From Micrococcaceae bacterium UBA6021 (lineage in GTDB: Bacteria; Actinomycetota; Actinomycetes; Actinomycetales; Micrococcaceae): a stretch of 15,058 nucleotides of DNA. Positions 1 through 6,228 of this stretch are shown piece by piece. The stretch's first letter is position 1. Each line of letters opens with the position of its first letter. The notes beneath the pieces are model-generated. The model was given only the letters and a program-made list of their open reading frames with translations. It searched no databases and was not told where the DNA came from. The translations under genes and the position numbers were made by a program. The DNA is taken from contig DIZT01000149.1 in the NCBI GenBank assembly GCA_002427975.1, positions 1 to 15,058 of the forward strand, given 5' to 3'.

Positions 1-372
1 GTGGGCCGGCTTTCCCATACCGTGATGGGAAGTTCGTCCTGTTCAGCACGACCAGTCACCCAAACGTCCGTAGACGTGTATTGACCCGGACATGGCATGC
101 TTTACAGCTCTGACACGCGGAAACGTTTTGCCCATGGAAGTGTAAAGCGAATGATCGTTACCGTACGCCAACCGACAATGGCTTAGCGCTACTCTTCCGC
201 GAGTTGGTCCTCGACCCCCAGTACCGGGCCGTAGCGATAGGTTGCCACTCACGCCGTACGCTCTGAAACACCCCAACTCGGTTGCCTAACGCCACTGACC
301 GTTCCAATGTTCCTCATGCCCCGCCTCCTACCGACGGCCCATTTGAGCGGGAAACGGTTCAATTCTGCGGTG
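1..372. other. Gene-free, lower-GC stretch
   Basis: I see no supportable gene here. GC is about 57% over the first 360 bases, against roughly 65% in the neighbouring genes, and all frames are broken by stops except one 77-codon minus-strand frame whose translation looks non-coding. The stretch lies downstream of the amine catabolism operon on the minus strand, so it would hold that operon's 3' flank. There is no clear hairpin with a T-tract. It could be decayed sequence or a regulatory region for a gene left of the window. Confidence 0.5.
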
Positions 373-441
373 TCACTTGTACAGGAACGTTGCGCTGAGC
401 TCGGAGCCGTCCTCGGTGGTGACCACGAGGCGATGGCCGCT
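373..441 (-). pseudogene. Short coding-like remnant after the amidohydrolase stop
   Basis: Directly after the amber stop (442-444) of the amidohydrolase, the same minus-strand frame continues for 22 sense codons to a TGA at 373-375. About 20 of the 22 codons end in G or C, as in real genes of this genome and unlike the adjacent 1-372 stretch. The peptide starts SGHRLVVTTEDG and ends ATFLYK, which reads like the natural C-terminus of a protein, but I do not recognise the family. It may be the tail of a lost gene, or a former C-terminal extension of the amidohydrolase cut off by a nonsense change. A hairpin at 411-430 (8 bp with one bulged base and a triloop) lies inside it and could also act as a terminator. 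Confidence 0.35.
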
Positions 442-2133
442 CTATGAACTCTGCCGCGTCAGTGCAGCGTGTTGAAACTCTGCGGCGGTGGCCTGGTGGG
501 TGAAGCGGCCTCCGACGGCGGTGGCCAGCACTTCGAGTGCACCTATGTCCGGAGCATCCAGGGGAGAAGCGGAAAGCACCGTGAAGTCGGCCAGTTTGCC
601 GGGCGTCAGGGAGCCTTTGATATCCATAGTTCCGGTGGCGGCCGCTGCGCCGGTTGTATATATGTCGAGCGCCTGGCGGGCGGTCAGCCGTTCGTCGGGG
701 TTGCCGAACACTGCCCCGGAATCGGTGCGGCGGTCCACAAATGCCTGCATGCCGCGCAGGACATTACCGTCCGCCACGGGTCGATCCGAGCTGCCGGCCA
801 GGGTAATTCCCGCTTCGAGGAAACTTGCGGCCCGGTATGCCCAGGGCAAGCGGTCCTGTCCGAGAGAGGTTGTCATGCCGTCGCCTCCTTCCCGGAAGAA
901 GCTTGCCTGTGGGGTGACGGCGATGTTTGCTGTCGCCAACCGGGCCAACTGGTCCGGCCTGGTCATGGAGGCGTGTTCGATCCGGTTGGGGACGGTCCTT
1001 GGGCCGTAAGTAGCCTGGCAATCGGCGATGATGTCGATGGCCAGGTCGATTGCACGGTCCCCGATGGCGTGGGCGGCGATGGACCAGCCTGCGGCGTAGG
1101 CTGCCTCGATCCGCTCCTTCAACTGCGCGGGGTCGGCCTGGAAGTACCCGACGTTCCCCGTGTTGTCCTTTTGTCCGTGGCTGCAGAACTCGTGGCTCAC
1201 GGCCGCGGTCTCCCCGAGCAGCGAGCCGTCCAGGAACACCTTGGTGGGTCCCAGGGACAGGTAGTCGTTCCCGAAACCTGTGCTGATCCCCAGGTCAAGT
1301 CCCTTTGAAACGGCCGCGGGACTGTCCGAGCCGTGCCCGTCCAGGGCGTGCAGTACATCCAGGACCGGCATCACCTGGGCGCGGGCGTGCAGGCGCCCAT
1401 GTGCGGCCGCGCGCTGGTAGGCGGCCAGTTCCACCGGGCTGTGGCCTATCCAGCCGCCGCCGATCCCGGCTTCAGTGAAGCTGGTGATGCCTTCCGAGGC
1501 GTACTGCCGGGTGGCCCGGTCAAGCGCCGCCTCGATGGCCTCGAGCGGATACGGCAGGATCAGCTGTTGGATCAGCTGCTGCGCCGTCTCCTGGACCAGC
1601 CCCGTGGGCCGGCCGACGGCGTCGCGGACTATCACACCACCGTCGGGGTCAGGGAACGACACTGCTTCGGCGCCTGCCAGCCGCAGCGCGGCGGTGTTCA
1701 CCACGGCCATGTGGCCGGAGTTGTGCCGCATGAACAGTGGCCGGTCCCCCGTGATCCGGTCCAGCACCGCAATGTCCGGGAACTCGCCGCCGTGCTGGGT
1801 CTGGCTGAAGCCGGTGGCCATCAGCCACCCGGCCTGCTTGCCACCGGCCATGTCCGCCTCCAGCAAGGCATACAGCGGGTCCAGGCCCCGGGCACCGGAA
1901 ACGTCCACCTCGCCCAGGCCCAGCCCGAACCACGCGGTGTGGCAGTGGGCGTCGATGAACCCGGGCGTCACGGTGGCGCCATCCAGGTCCAGGACCTCGG
2001 CCGCGTCCACGCCGTCCAGGTCGTCATCGAGGCCGACGATGCGGCCCTGCCAGATTCCCAGCGACGTGGCGTGCGGGCGGCGGTCATCCATGGTGATGAT
2101 GTCCGCGTTGCGCAGCAGCAGATCGAGTTTCAT
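442..2133 (-). CDS. YtcJ-type amidohydrolase (amidohydrolase family 3)
   Basis: A 563-residue metal-dependent hydrolase of the amidohydrolase superfamily, YtcJ-like branch. No signal peptide is seen, so it is expected in the cytoplasm hydrolysing amide or related bonds; the substrate is not deducible. The N-terminal beta-sandwich part leads into the metal motif GFIDAHCHT (His63, His65). Further family landmarks are TKVFLDGSLLGE (Lys298), AAHAIGDRA (His355), NRIEHA (His387) and AGSSDRPV (Asp450), and the C-terminus returns to the sandwich with PGKLADFTVL. All metal-site residues seem intact and the length is normal for the family. The ATG start begins the expected MKLDLLLRNADIITMD sequence, with a weak AGGT ribosome site. 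It lies 28 nt downstream of the aldehyde dehydrogenase on the same strand, so the two are probably co-transcribed and act in one amine or amide degradation route. The stop is TAG, followed in frame by a coding-like remnant. Confidence 0.93.
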   Translation of the reverse strand: MKLDLLLRNADIITMDDRRPHATSLGIWQGRIVGLDDDLDGVDAAEVLDLDGATVTPGFIDAHCHTAWFGLGLGEVDVSGARGLDPLYALLEADMAGGKQAGWLMATGFSQTQHGGEFPDIAVLDRITGDRPLFMRHNSGHMAVVNTAALRLAGAEAVSFPDPDGGVIVRDAVGRPTGLVQETAQQLIQQLILPYPLEAIEAALDRATRQYASEGITSFTEAGIGGGWIGHSPVELAAYQRAAAHGRLHARAQVMPVLDVLHALDGHGSDSPAAVSKGLDLGISTGFGNDYLSLGPTKVFLDGSLLGETAAVSHEFCSHGQKDNTGNVGYFQADPAQLKERIEAAYAAGWSIAAHAIGDRAIDLAIDIIADCQATYGPRTVPNRIEHASMTRPDQLARLATANIAVTPQASFFREGGDGMTTSLGQDRLPWAYRAASFLEAGITLAGSSDRPVADGNVLRGMQAFVDRRTDSGAVFGNPDERLTARQALDIYTTGAAAATGTMDIKGSLTPGKLADFTVLSASPLDAPDIGALEVLATAVGGRFTHQATAAEFQHAALTRQSS

Positions 2134-2161
2134 GGGTTACCTAGCGTTTGGAACGGGCGGG

Positions 2162-3568
2162 TTAGCGGTGGGAGGTGGTGACGGACTTAATGCGCGTGTA
2201 GTCCTCAAGCCCGAAGACGGACAGGTCCTTGCCGGTGCCGGAATGCTTGAAACCGCCGTGCGGGGCTTCGGCCGGGATCACCTGGTGGCAGTTGATCCAC
2301 ACGGAACCAAAGTCGAGCTCGTTGGACACCCGCGTGACCACCCCGTGATTGTCGGACCAGACGCTGGAGGCCAGCGCGTACTTGGTGCCGTTGGCCAACT
2401 CGATGGCATCCTCCTCCGTGGCGAACGGCTGTACCGTCACGACGGGGCCGAAGATCTCGTCGCACACCACCTCGTCGCTCTGGAAGACGCCGTCGATCAC
2501 GGTGGGCTCGAAGTAGTAGCCAGCGCCGGTGCGCTTGCCGCCGGAGAGGACCGTGGCGTTGGCCGGCAGGCGGGTCATGAAGCCCTCCACCCGCTCAAGC
2601 TGTGCGGCGCTGTTCAGCGGGCCGAGGTCCGCGTCCTCGCCGCCCACGGTGAGCGCGGCTGCTGCGGCTCCGAGGGCCGCGGCGAACTCGGCGTGGATGG
2701 ACTGTTCCACCAGCACGCGGGTGACTGCGGTGCAGTCCTGGCCGGCGTTGAAGAAGGCGCTGAGCGCGATTTCCTGCGCGGTCCGGGCGATGTCGACGTC
2801 GGCGAAGACGATCGCGGGTGCCTTGCCGCCAAGCTCAAGGTGGACGTCCTTGAGCGTTTTGGCCGCGGCAGACATGACCTGTGCACCGGCACGGGTGGAG
2901 CCGGTGATGGAGACCATTTCGGGGATCTCGTGTTCAACCATGGCGGCACCGACATCACGGCCGCCGCAGACGATGTTCACGACGCCGGCCGGGAACACTT
3001 CCTGGGCCAGTTCGCCCAGGAGCACCGTGGACCACGGCGTGGTGTCAGCGGGCTTGAGGACCAGGGTGTTGCCGGCGGCCAGGGCCGGGCCGATCTTCCA
3101 GATGGCCATCATGAACGGGTAGTTCCACGGGGTGATCTGCGCGACCACGCCCAGCGGTTCACGCCGGATGGTGGAGGTGAAGCCCTGGACGTACTCCGTG
3201 GAGGCCGTCCCTGACACTACCCGGCAGGCGCCGGCGAAGAAACGCAGCTGGTCCGCGCCGCGCAGGATCTCCAGTTCGCGGGTCGCGGCCCGGGGCTTGC
3301 CCGTGCACGCCACTTCGGCCTCCAGCAGGCGGTCCGCATTGGCTTCGATGAGGTCCGCGAGCTGCAGCAGCAGCGCCTGGCGTTCGCCCGGCGTCGTGCG
3401 CCTGTAGCCCTTGAATGCCTGCTGCGCGGCCTGGAAGGCGAGGTCGACGGCGGCTGCGTCGCTGTCGGGGGCGGTGCCGATCTGGAGTCCCGTGCTGGGG
3501 TCGAAGAAGGGCAGGCTTGCCGGGGCGTCAGCAGCTTGGCCGTTGATGATGTTCTTGAGCGTGATCAC
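2162..3568 (-). CDS. Gamma-aminobutyraldehyde dehydrogenase (ALDH superfamily)
   Basis: A 468-residue NAD(P)-dependent aldehyde dehydrogenase that closely follows the E. coli PatD/YdcW (ABALDH) pattern, oxidising 4-aminobutanal to GABA in putrescine breakdown. Visible landmarks are TPWNYP (Asn149), LKPADTTP (nucleotide site, about 172-178), ITGSTRAG (221-228), LELGGKAP with the general base Glu245, NAGQDCTA with the nucleophile Cys279, and EIFGPV (371-376). The stretch GQDCTAVTR and the ending GTGKDLSVFGLEDYTRIKSV are typical of ABALDH rather than betaine aldehyde dehydrogenases. The start is GTG, chosen because GGAG sits 7 nt upstream and the protein begins in the usual place. It is first in a two-gene minus-strand operon with the amidohydrolase. 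Exact substrate preference is inferred from sequence pattern only; a related omega-amino aldehyde is possible. Confidence 0.93.
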   Translation of the reverse strand: MITLKNIINGQAADAPASLPFFDPSTGLQIGTAPDSDAAAVDLAFQAAQQAFKGYRRTTPGERQALLLQLADLIEANADRLLEAEVACTGKPRAATRELEILRGADQLRFFAGACRVVSGTASTEYVQGFTSTIRREPLGVVAQITPWNYPFMMAIWKIGPALAAGNTLVLKPADTTPWSTVLLGELAQEVFPAGVVNIVCGGRDVGAAMVEHEIPEMVSITGSTRAGAQVMSAAAKTLKDVHLELGGKAPAIVFADVDIARTAQEIALSAFFNAGQDCTAVTRVLVEQSIHAEFAAALGAAAAALTVGGEDADLGPLNSAAQLERVEGFMTRLPANATVLSGGKRTGAGYYFEPTVIDGVFQSDEVVCDEIFGPVVTVQPFATEEDAIELANGTKYALASSVWSDNHGVVTRVSNELDFGSVWINCHQVIPAEAPHGGFKHSGTGKDLSVFGLEDYTRIKSVTTSHR

Positions 3569-3636
3569 GTTGAGGCTCCGGTCAGTCGGTGGAGGGCGGG
3601 TCGTCGGAAGTTTGGAGGGGAACGGGCGGCGGGTCC

Positions 3637-3654
3637 TGCAGCAGGTGCAGCAGG
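3637..3654. repeat. Tandem 9-mer with internal palindrome upstream of the dehydrogenase
   Basis: TGCAGCAGG occurs twice in tandem (3637-3645, 3646-3654). The first copy also completes an 11-base palindrome, CCTGCAGCAGG, at 3635-3645. It lies about 70-90 nt upstream of the dehydrogenase GTG and immediately after the stop of the kinase remnant. It could be an operator for the amine operon or simply slippage at a rearrangement junction. I see no convincing -10/-35 pair beside it. Confidence 0.35.
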
Positions 3655-3661
3655 GCGGGAG

Positions 3662-3835
3662 TTAGGGGTCCGCGGTCAAAGCGGCCCGCACCTCCGCTCC
3701 AAGCCGGACGGCGTTTTCCGCCCGCAGCTCCAGCACGTCCTCCCCCGCCGAACGGAAATGGTGGATGGCCGCCGCGCCCGCGGTGCTGCGTTTGCCGAAA
3801 GAGGCCTGCGGGTTGACTGCGACGGCGATCCTCAT
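3662..3835 (-). pseudogene. Truncated diacylglycerol/lipid kinase (N-terminal remnant)
   Basis: The 57 residues from ATG 3835 begin MRIAVAVNPQASFGK and continue with a helix ending EVRAALTADP before TAA. This matches the start of bacterial diacylglycerol kinase catalytic (DAGK/YegS-like) proteins, where AVAVNP...G is the first nucleotide-site strand and loop. In intact members the next strand carries the VGGDG motif. Here the frame stops just where that segment should begin, and no continuation is found in any minus-strand frame down to the dehydrogenase start. Intact relatives are about 300 residues or longer, so this is probably a broken gene left by a deletion or insertion. A longer in-frame start at 3913 exists but is not needed for the family. 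It is divergent from the J-domain gene. It could instead be a small unrelated protein. Confidence 0.55.
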
Positions 3836-3960
3836 GGGCGAAATTATGCCAGCCACGGGAACCACGGCGGCCTGCGCAGACGTTGTGTGGACAGGCCGTA
3901 AACTGGGGCCCACCGGGCTGCCTGCCGTGGACTGGCCAGACGAAGAAAAAGGATAAGTGC

Positions 3961-4926
3961 TTGACCGAGAGCAGCAGCTCCTACTACGAGGTGCTCCGCG
4001 TCGCGGTGACAGCCACCGACAAGGAGATCAAGGTGGCCTACCGCCGGGCCGCGCGCAAAGCCCATCCTGACCACGGCGGGGACGCCGCCGCTTTCCGCCA
4101 GGTCACAGCAGCCTACGAAACGCTGATCGACCCCTCGCGCCGGAAGGCCTACGACCGCTCGTATGCCGCGGGGACGGCCCGCAACGCTGCCGGTGCGGGC
4201 ACCTCGGAAGCGCACTTTGATGCACCGGCGGCGGGCAGCCACGCCTCGGCCACCGCGCACAGGCCCGCCACGCCCCGCAACACCGCCGGCGACCCGCCGC
4301 AATTCGACCCGCCCTACGATGCCGCAGCATTCGAAGCCGCCGGCACGGTACCCCTCATCCCCTTCAACCTGGCGAGCCAGCAGGTTCACGGGATGCCGCG
4401 CAAACGGGGTATTTTTGGCGCCGAAGCCAGGATCCAGCGCGAAATGCGCACCGTGCAGCTCATCACCCGGCAGGTCCTGCCCGCGATTCCGGCGGCACGG
4501 CTGGTGAACGGCCTGGCGTCCCCTGCAGACAACAGCCACATCGACCACGCCCTCCTGTCCGGGTACCGGCTGGCCCTCATCGGATCCATGCTCCTGCCCA
4601 AGGGCGCCTACGCCTGGGACGGGCAGACACTGAACCACGGCGGGCGCTCCATCGCCCCGCCCCAACTGGCCCATGTCGTCCGGGCCATGCAGGACATCTT
4701 CCCGGAACTGAACGTCACCGGCTGGACAGTCATCCACAGCCCCGACGGCAACCTCCATGAGCCCGTCATCGACCGCCAGCGGCGGACAGCCGGCACGTCC
4801 GAAACCATCCAGGTGGTCAACGCTGCCGGCCTGGTCCGCGGCCTCAAACAGTTCCTGTCATCCGGCCCCACCCCGAACACCGTCAACGTGTCCGTCCTGG
4901 CCAGGCTGCTTCGCGGCATGCACTGA
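3961..4926 (+). CDS. J-domain protein with degenerate NERD-like C-terminus
   Basis: This 321-residue protein starts at TTG 3961, chosen because a strong AAAAAGGA (3946-3953) lies 7 nt upstream and the J domain starts at once; an in-frame ATG at 3883 lacks such a site. Residues 8-70 form a J domain with HPD at 35-37, which should stimulate an Hsp70 (DnaK) ATPase. There are no Gly/Phe or zinc-finger regions, so it is not DnaJ itself. Residues 71-130 are an Ala/Pro-rich linker. Residues 150-225 resemble a nuclease-related (NERD) fold: GAEARIQRE, then SHIDHALLSG (Asp195), then LALIGSM where active NERD proteins have an acidic-x-Lys motif, then G-Y-WDG. The missing Glu/Asp and Lys suggest a non-catalytic version. 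The NERD assignment is my inference from pattern. TrmL follows after 35 nt on the same strand. Confidence 0.85.
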   Translation: MTESSSSYYEVLRVAVTATDKEIKVAYRRAARKAHPDHGGDAAAFRQVTAAYETLIDPSRRKAYDRSYAAGTARNAAGAGTSEAHFDAPAAGSHASATAHRPATPRNTAGDPPQFDPPYDAAAFEAAGTVPLIPFNLASQQVHGMPRKRGIFGAEARIQREMRTVQLITRQVLPAIPAARLVNGLASPADNSHIDHALLSGYRLALIGSMLLPKGAYAWDGQTLNHGGRSIAPPQLAHVVRAMQDIFPELNVTGWTVIHSPDGNLHEPVIDRQRRTAGTSETIQVVNAAGLVRGLKQFLSSGPTPNTVNVSVLARLLRGMH

Positions 4927-4949
4927 ACCGATGACCGGGATTGGTTGAC

Positions 4950-4955
4950 TAAGAT
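4950..4955 (+). promoter_or_regulatory. -10 element for leaderless trmL
   Basis: TAAGAT ends 6 nt before the GTG start codon of trmL, the spacing expected when transcription starts on the start codon itself. No Shine-Dalgarno site is seen before the GTG. No good -35 hexamer is visible, which is common for actinobacterial promoters. Confidence 0.4.
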
Positions 4956-4961
4956 TGGACG

Positions 4962-5429
4962 GTGTTCCGTATCCTCTTCCATGCTCCCGAAATTCCCGGC
5001 AACACCGGCAACGCGATCAGGCTGGCCGCCATCACCGGCGCCGAACTGCACCTGGTGGAACCCCTCGGCTTTGATTTCTCCGATGCTAAGCTCCGCCGTG
5101 CCGGCCTGGACTACCACGACCTCGCCGTCGTCACCGTCCACAAAAGCATCGAGGATGCCTGGCGCGAGCTGCAGCCTGAACGCGTTTACGCCTTCACCTC
5201 GGACGGCACCGCCAGCTACGCGGACATCACCTACCAGCCAGGCGATGTCCTGATGTTCGGCCAGGAATCCGTGGGGTTGCCGGAGCACCTCAAAGGCGAT
5301 CCGCATGTCACGGCCACCGTGCGCCTTCCCATGCTCCCCTCCCTGCGCTCGCTTAACCTGGCCAACGCGGCGTCCATTGCCGTCTACGAAGCCTGGCGCC
5401 AGCAGGGATTTTCCGGCGCCCAGATTTGA
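4962..5429 (+). CDS. trmL: tRNA (cytidine/uridine-34 2'-O)-methyltransferase TrmL
   Basis: A 155-residue SPOUT-class methyltransferase, nearly the same length as E. coli TrmL (157) and very like it along its length. It transfers a methyl group from S-adenosylmethionine to the 2'-OH of the wobble nucleotide 34 of certain leucine tRNAs. The three SPOUT motifs are present: APEIPGNTGNAIRLAA (8-23), DVLMFGQESVGLP (95-107) and LPMLPSLRSLNLANAASIAVYEAW (122-145, the trefoil knot with the cofactor site). The segment KLRRAGLDYHD is also characteristic. The start is GTG; there is no clear ribosome site, but TAAGAT lies 6 nt upstream, suggesting a leaderless mRNA. It follows the J-domain gene by 35 nt and precedes sigK by 78 nt. 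Confidence 0.95.
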   Translation: MFRILFHAPEIPGNTGNAIRLAAITGAELHLVEPLGFDFSDAKLRRAGLDYHDLAVVTVHKSIEDAWRELQPERVYAFTSDGTASYADITYQPGDVLMFGQESVGLPEHLKGDPHVTATVRLPMLPSLRSLNLANAASIAVYEAWRQQGFSGAQI

Positions 5430-5440
5430 TCGCCAGCGGC

Positions 5441-5468
5441 CCATCCGCAGCACTGCCCGCACCGAATC
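5441..5468 (+). promoter_or_regulatory. SigK-type promoter upstream of sigK
   Basis: CCATCC at 5441-5446 and CCGAATC at 5462-5468 are separated by 15 nt. These match the -35 and -10 elements I recall for mycobacterial SigK-dependent promoters; the spacing recalled there is slightly longer and I cannot check it. Transcription would begin near 5475, about 33 nt before the GTG at 5508, which has a strong ribosome site. This would make sigK autoregulated. Confidence 0.55.
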
Positions 5469-5507
5469 ACTCCTGACAGCAATTCCAGGGCGAGGAAGGA
5501 GCGGCAG

Positions 5508-6227
5508 GTGGCACTGCTACAGACGGGGCGGGCGGAGCCGCCGGCTTCCCCGCTTGCCTGGGGCAGCACCGCCCGCGATGCCCGGCTTTCACCGCCCGTC
5601 GACCTATGCTTGGAACTGATGGAAACTCCGAACGCGCCAAACTCCGAGGCCCCGGCCGCAGTCACTGACTCTCCGGCGGATCTCAGCCAGCGCTTGGCCG
5701 GGCTGCTCGCCCGGATAGCCGGCGGCGACCAGGACGCATTTGCCCAGTTCTACCAGCTGACGTCCCGCAGGGTGTTCGGCATGGCACGGCGGGTCCTCAT
5801 CGATCCGGAACTGAGTGAAGACACCACGCAGGAGGTTTTCCTCCAGGTCTGGCAGAACGCCGGGAAGTTCAACCCGGAGGCGGGCAGTCCGCTCTCGTGG
5901 CTGATGACCATCTCGCACCGCCGGGCTGTGGACAAGGTCCGTTCCTCACAATCAGCCACCGACCGTGAGGCCAAGTACGGCGCCAGCAGCCAGGACGTCG
6001 ACCACGACTCCGTCTCCGCCGAAGTGGACAGCAAGCTTGAGGCCGAGGCGGTGGTCAGGTGCCTGGAAACGCTGACCGATACACAGCAGGAATCCGTGCG
6101 GCTCGCGTACTACGGCGGCCTCACCTACCGCGAGGTGGCCGAGAAACTTAATGCTGCAGTACCTACCATCAAGTCCCGCATCCGCGACGGACTGATCCGT
6201 TTGAAGACATGTCTGGGGGTGAGATGA
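5508..6227 (+). CDS. sigK: ECF RNA polymerase sigma factor SigK
   Basis: An ECF sigma factor that directs RNA polymerase to SigK promoters when released from RskA. It resembles M. tuberculosis SigK along its length. Numbered from the internal ATG 5619 (202 residues), region 2 spans about 36-106 (DAFAQFYQLTSRRVFG, SEDTTQEVFLQVW, SWLMTISHRRAVDKVR) and region 4 about 147-196 (TDTQQESVRLAYYGGLTYREVA, TIKSRIRDGLIRLK). I extend to GTG 5508 (239 residues) because GGAAGGAG (5494-5501) sits 6 nt before it and it follows the SigK-type promoter. The extra 37 residues are not expected from the family. ATG 5619 has only a weak GGA but a -10-like TATGCT 8 nt upstream, so both forms may be made. rskA follows after one nucleotide. 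Confidence 0.93.
   Translation: MALLQTGRAEPPASPLAWGSTARDARLSPPVDLCLELMETPNAPNSEAPAAVTDSPADLSQRLAGLLARIAGGDQDAFAQFYQLTSRRVFGMARRVLIDPELSEDTTQEVFLQVWQNAGKFNPEAGSPLSWLMTISHRRAVDKVRSSQSATDREAKYGASSQDVDHDSVSAEVDSKLEAEAVVRCLETLTDTQQESVRLAYYGGLTYREVAEKLNAAVPTIKSRIRDGLIRLKTCLGVR
5605..5610 (+). promoter_or_regulatory. -10 element for a short, near-leaderless sigK transcript
   Basis: TATGCT ends 8 nt before ATG 5619, the internal start at which SigK has its usual family length. Transcription from G5618 or A5619 would give a leaderless mRNA. No -35 match is visible, so support is modest. Confidence 0.3.
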
Positions 6228-6228
6228 G

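Noticed and set aside
81..108. TTGACC with TACAGC as a promoter
   Set aside because: Spacing is 16 nt but the -10 match is poor and no gene follows.
121..128. AAACGTTT as a LacI-family operator
   Set aside because: The symmetry stops after 8 bases and no promoter or gene is placed to use it.
43..276. 77-codon minus-strand frame in the left gene-free stretch
   Set aside because: No ribosome site, low G/C in third positions, and no recognisable protein features.
1475..3214. 579-codon plus-strand open frame
   Set aside because: It is antisense to the clear amidohydrolase and dehydrogenase genes, spans their junction, and its translation is a shadow with no recognisable domain.
3883..3904. TTGTGT and TAAACT as a promoter for the J-domain gene
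   Set aside because: Only 10 nt separate the hexamers; TAAACT alone is too weak to call.
3844..4758. 304-codon minus-strand open frame
   Set aside because: Antisense shadow of the J-domain gene, whose HPD motif and ribosome site are clear.
4608..5462. 284-codon minus-strand open frame
   Set aside because: Antisense to the J-domain gene and trmL and crosses their boundary; no motif.
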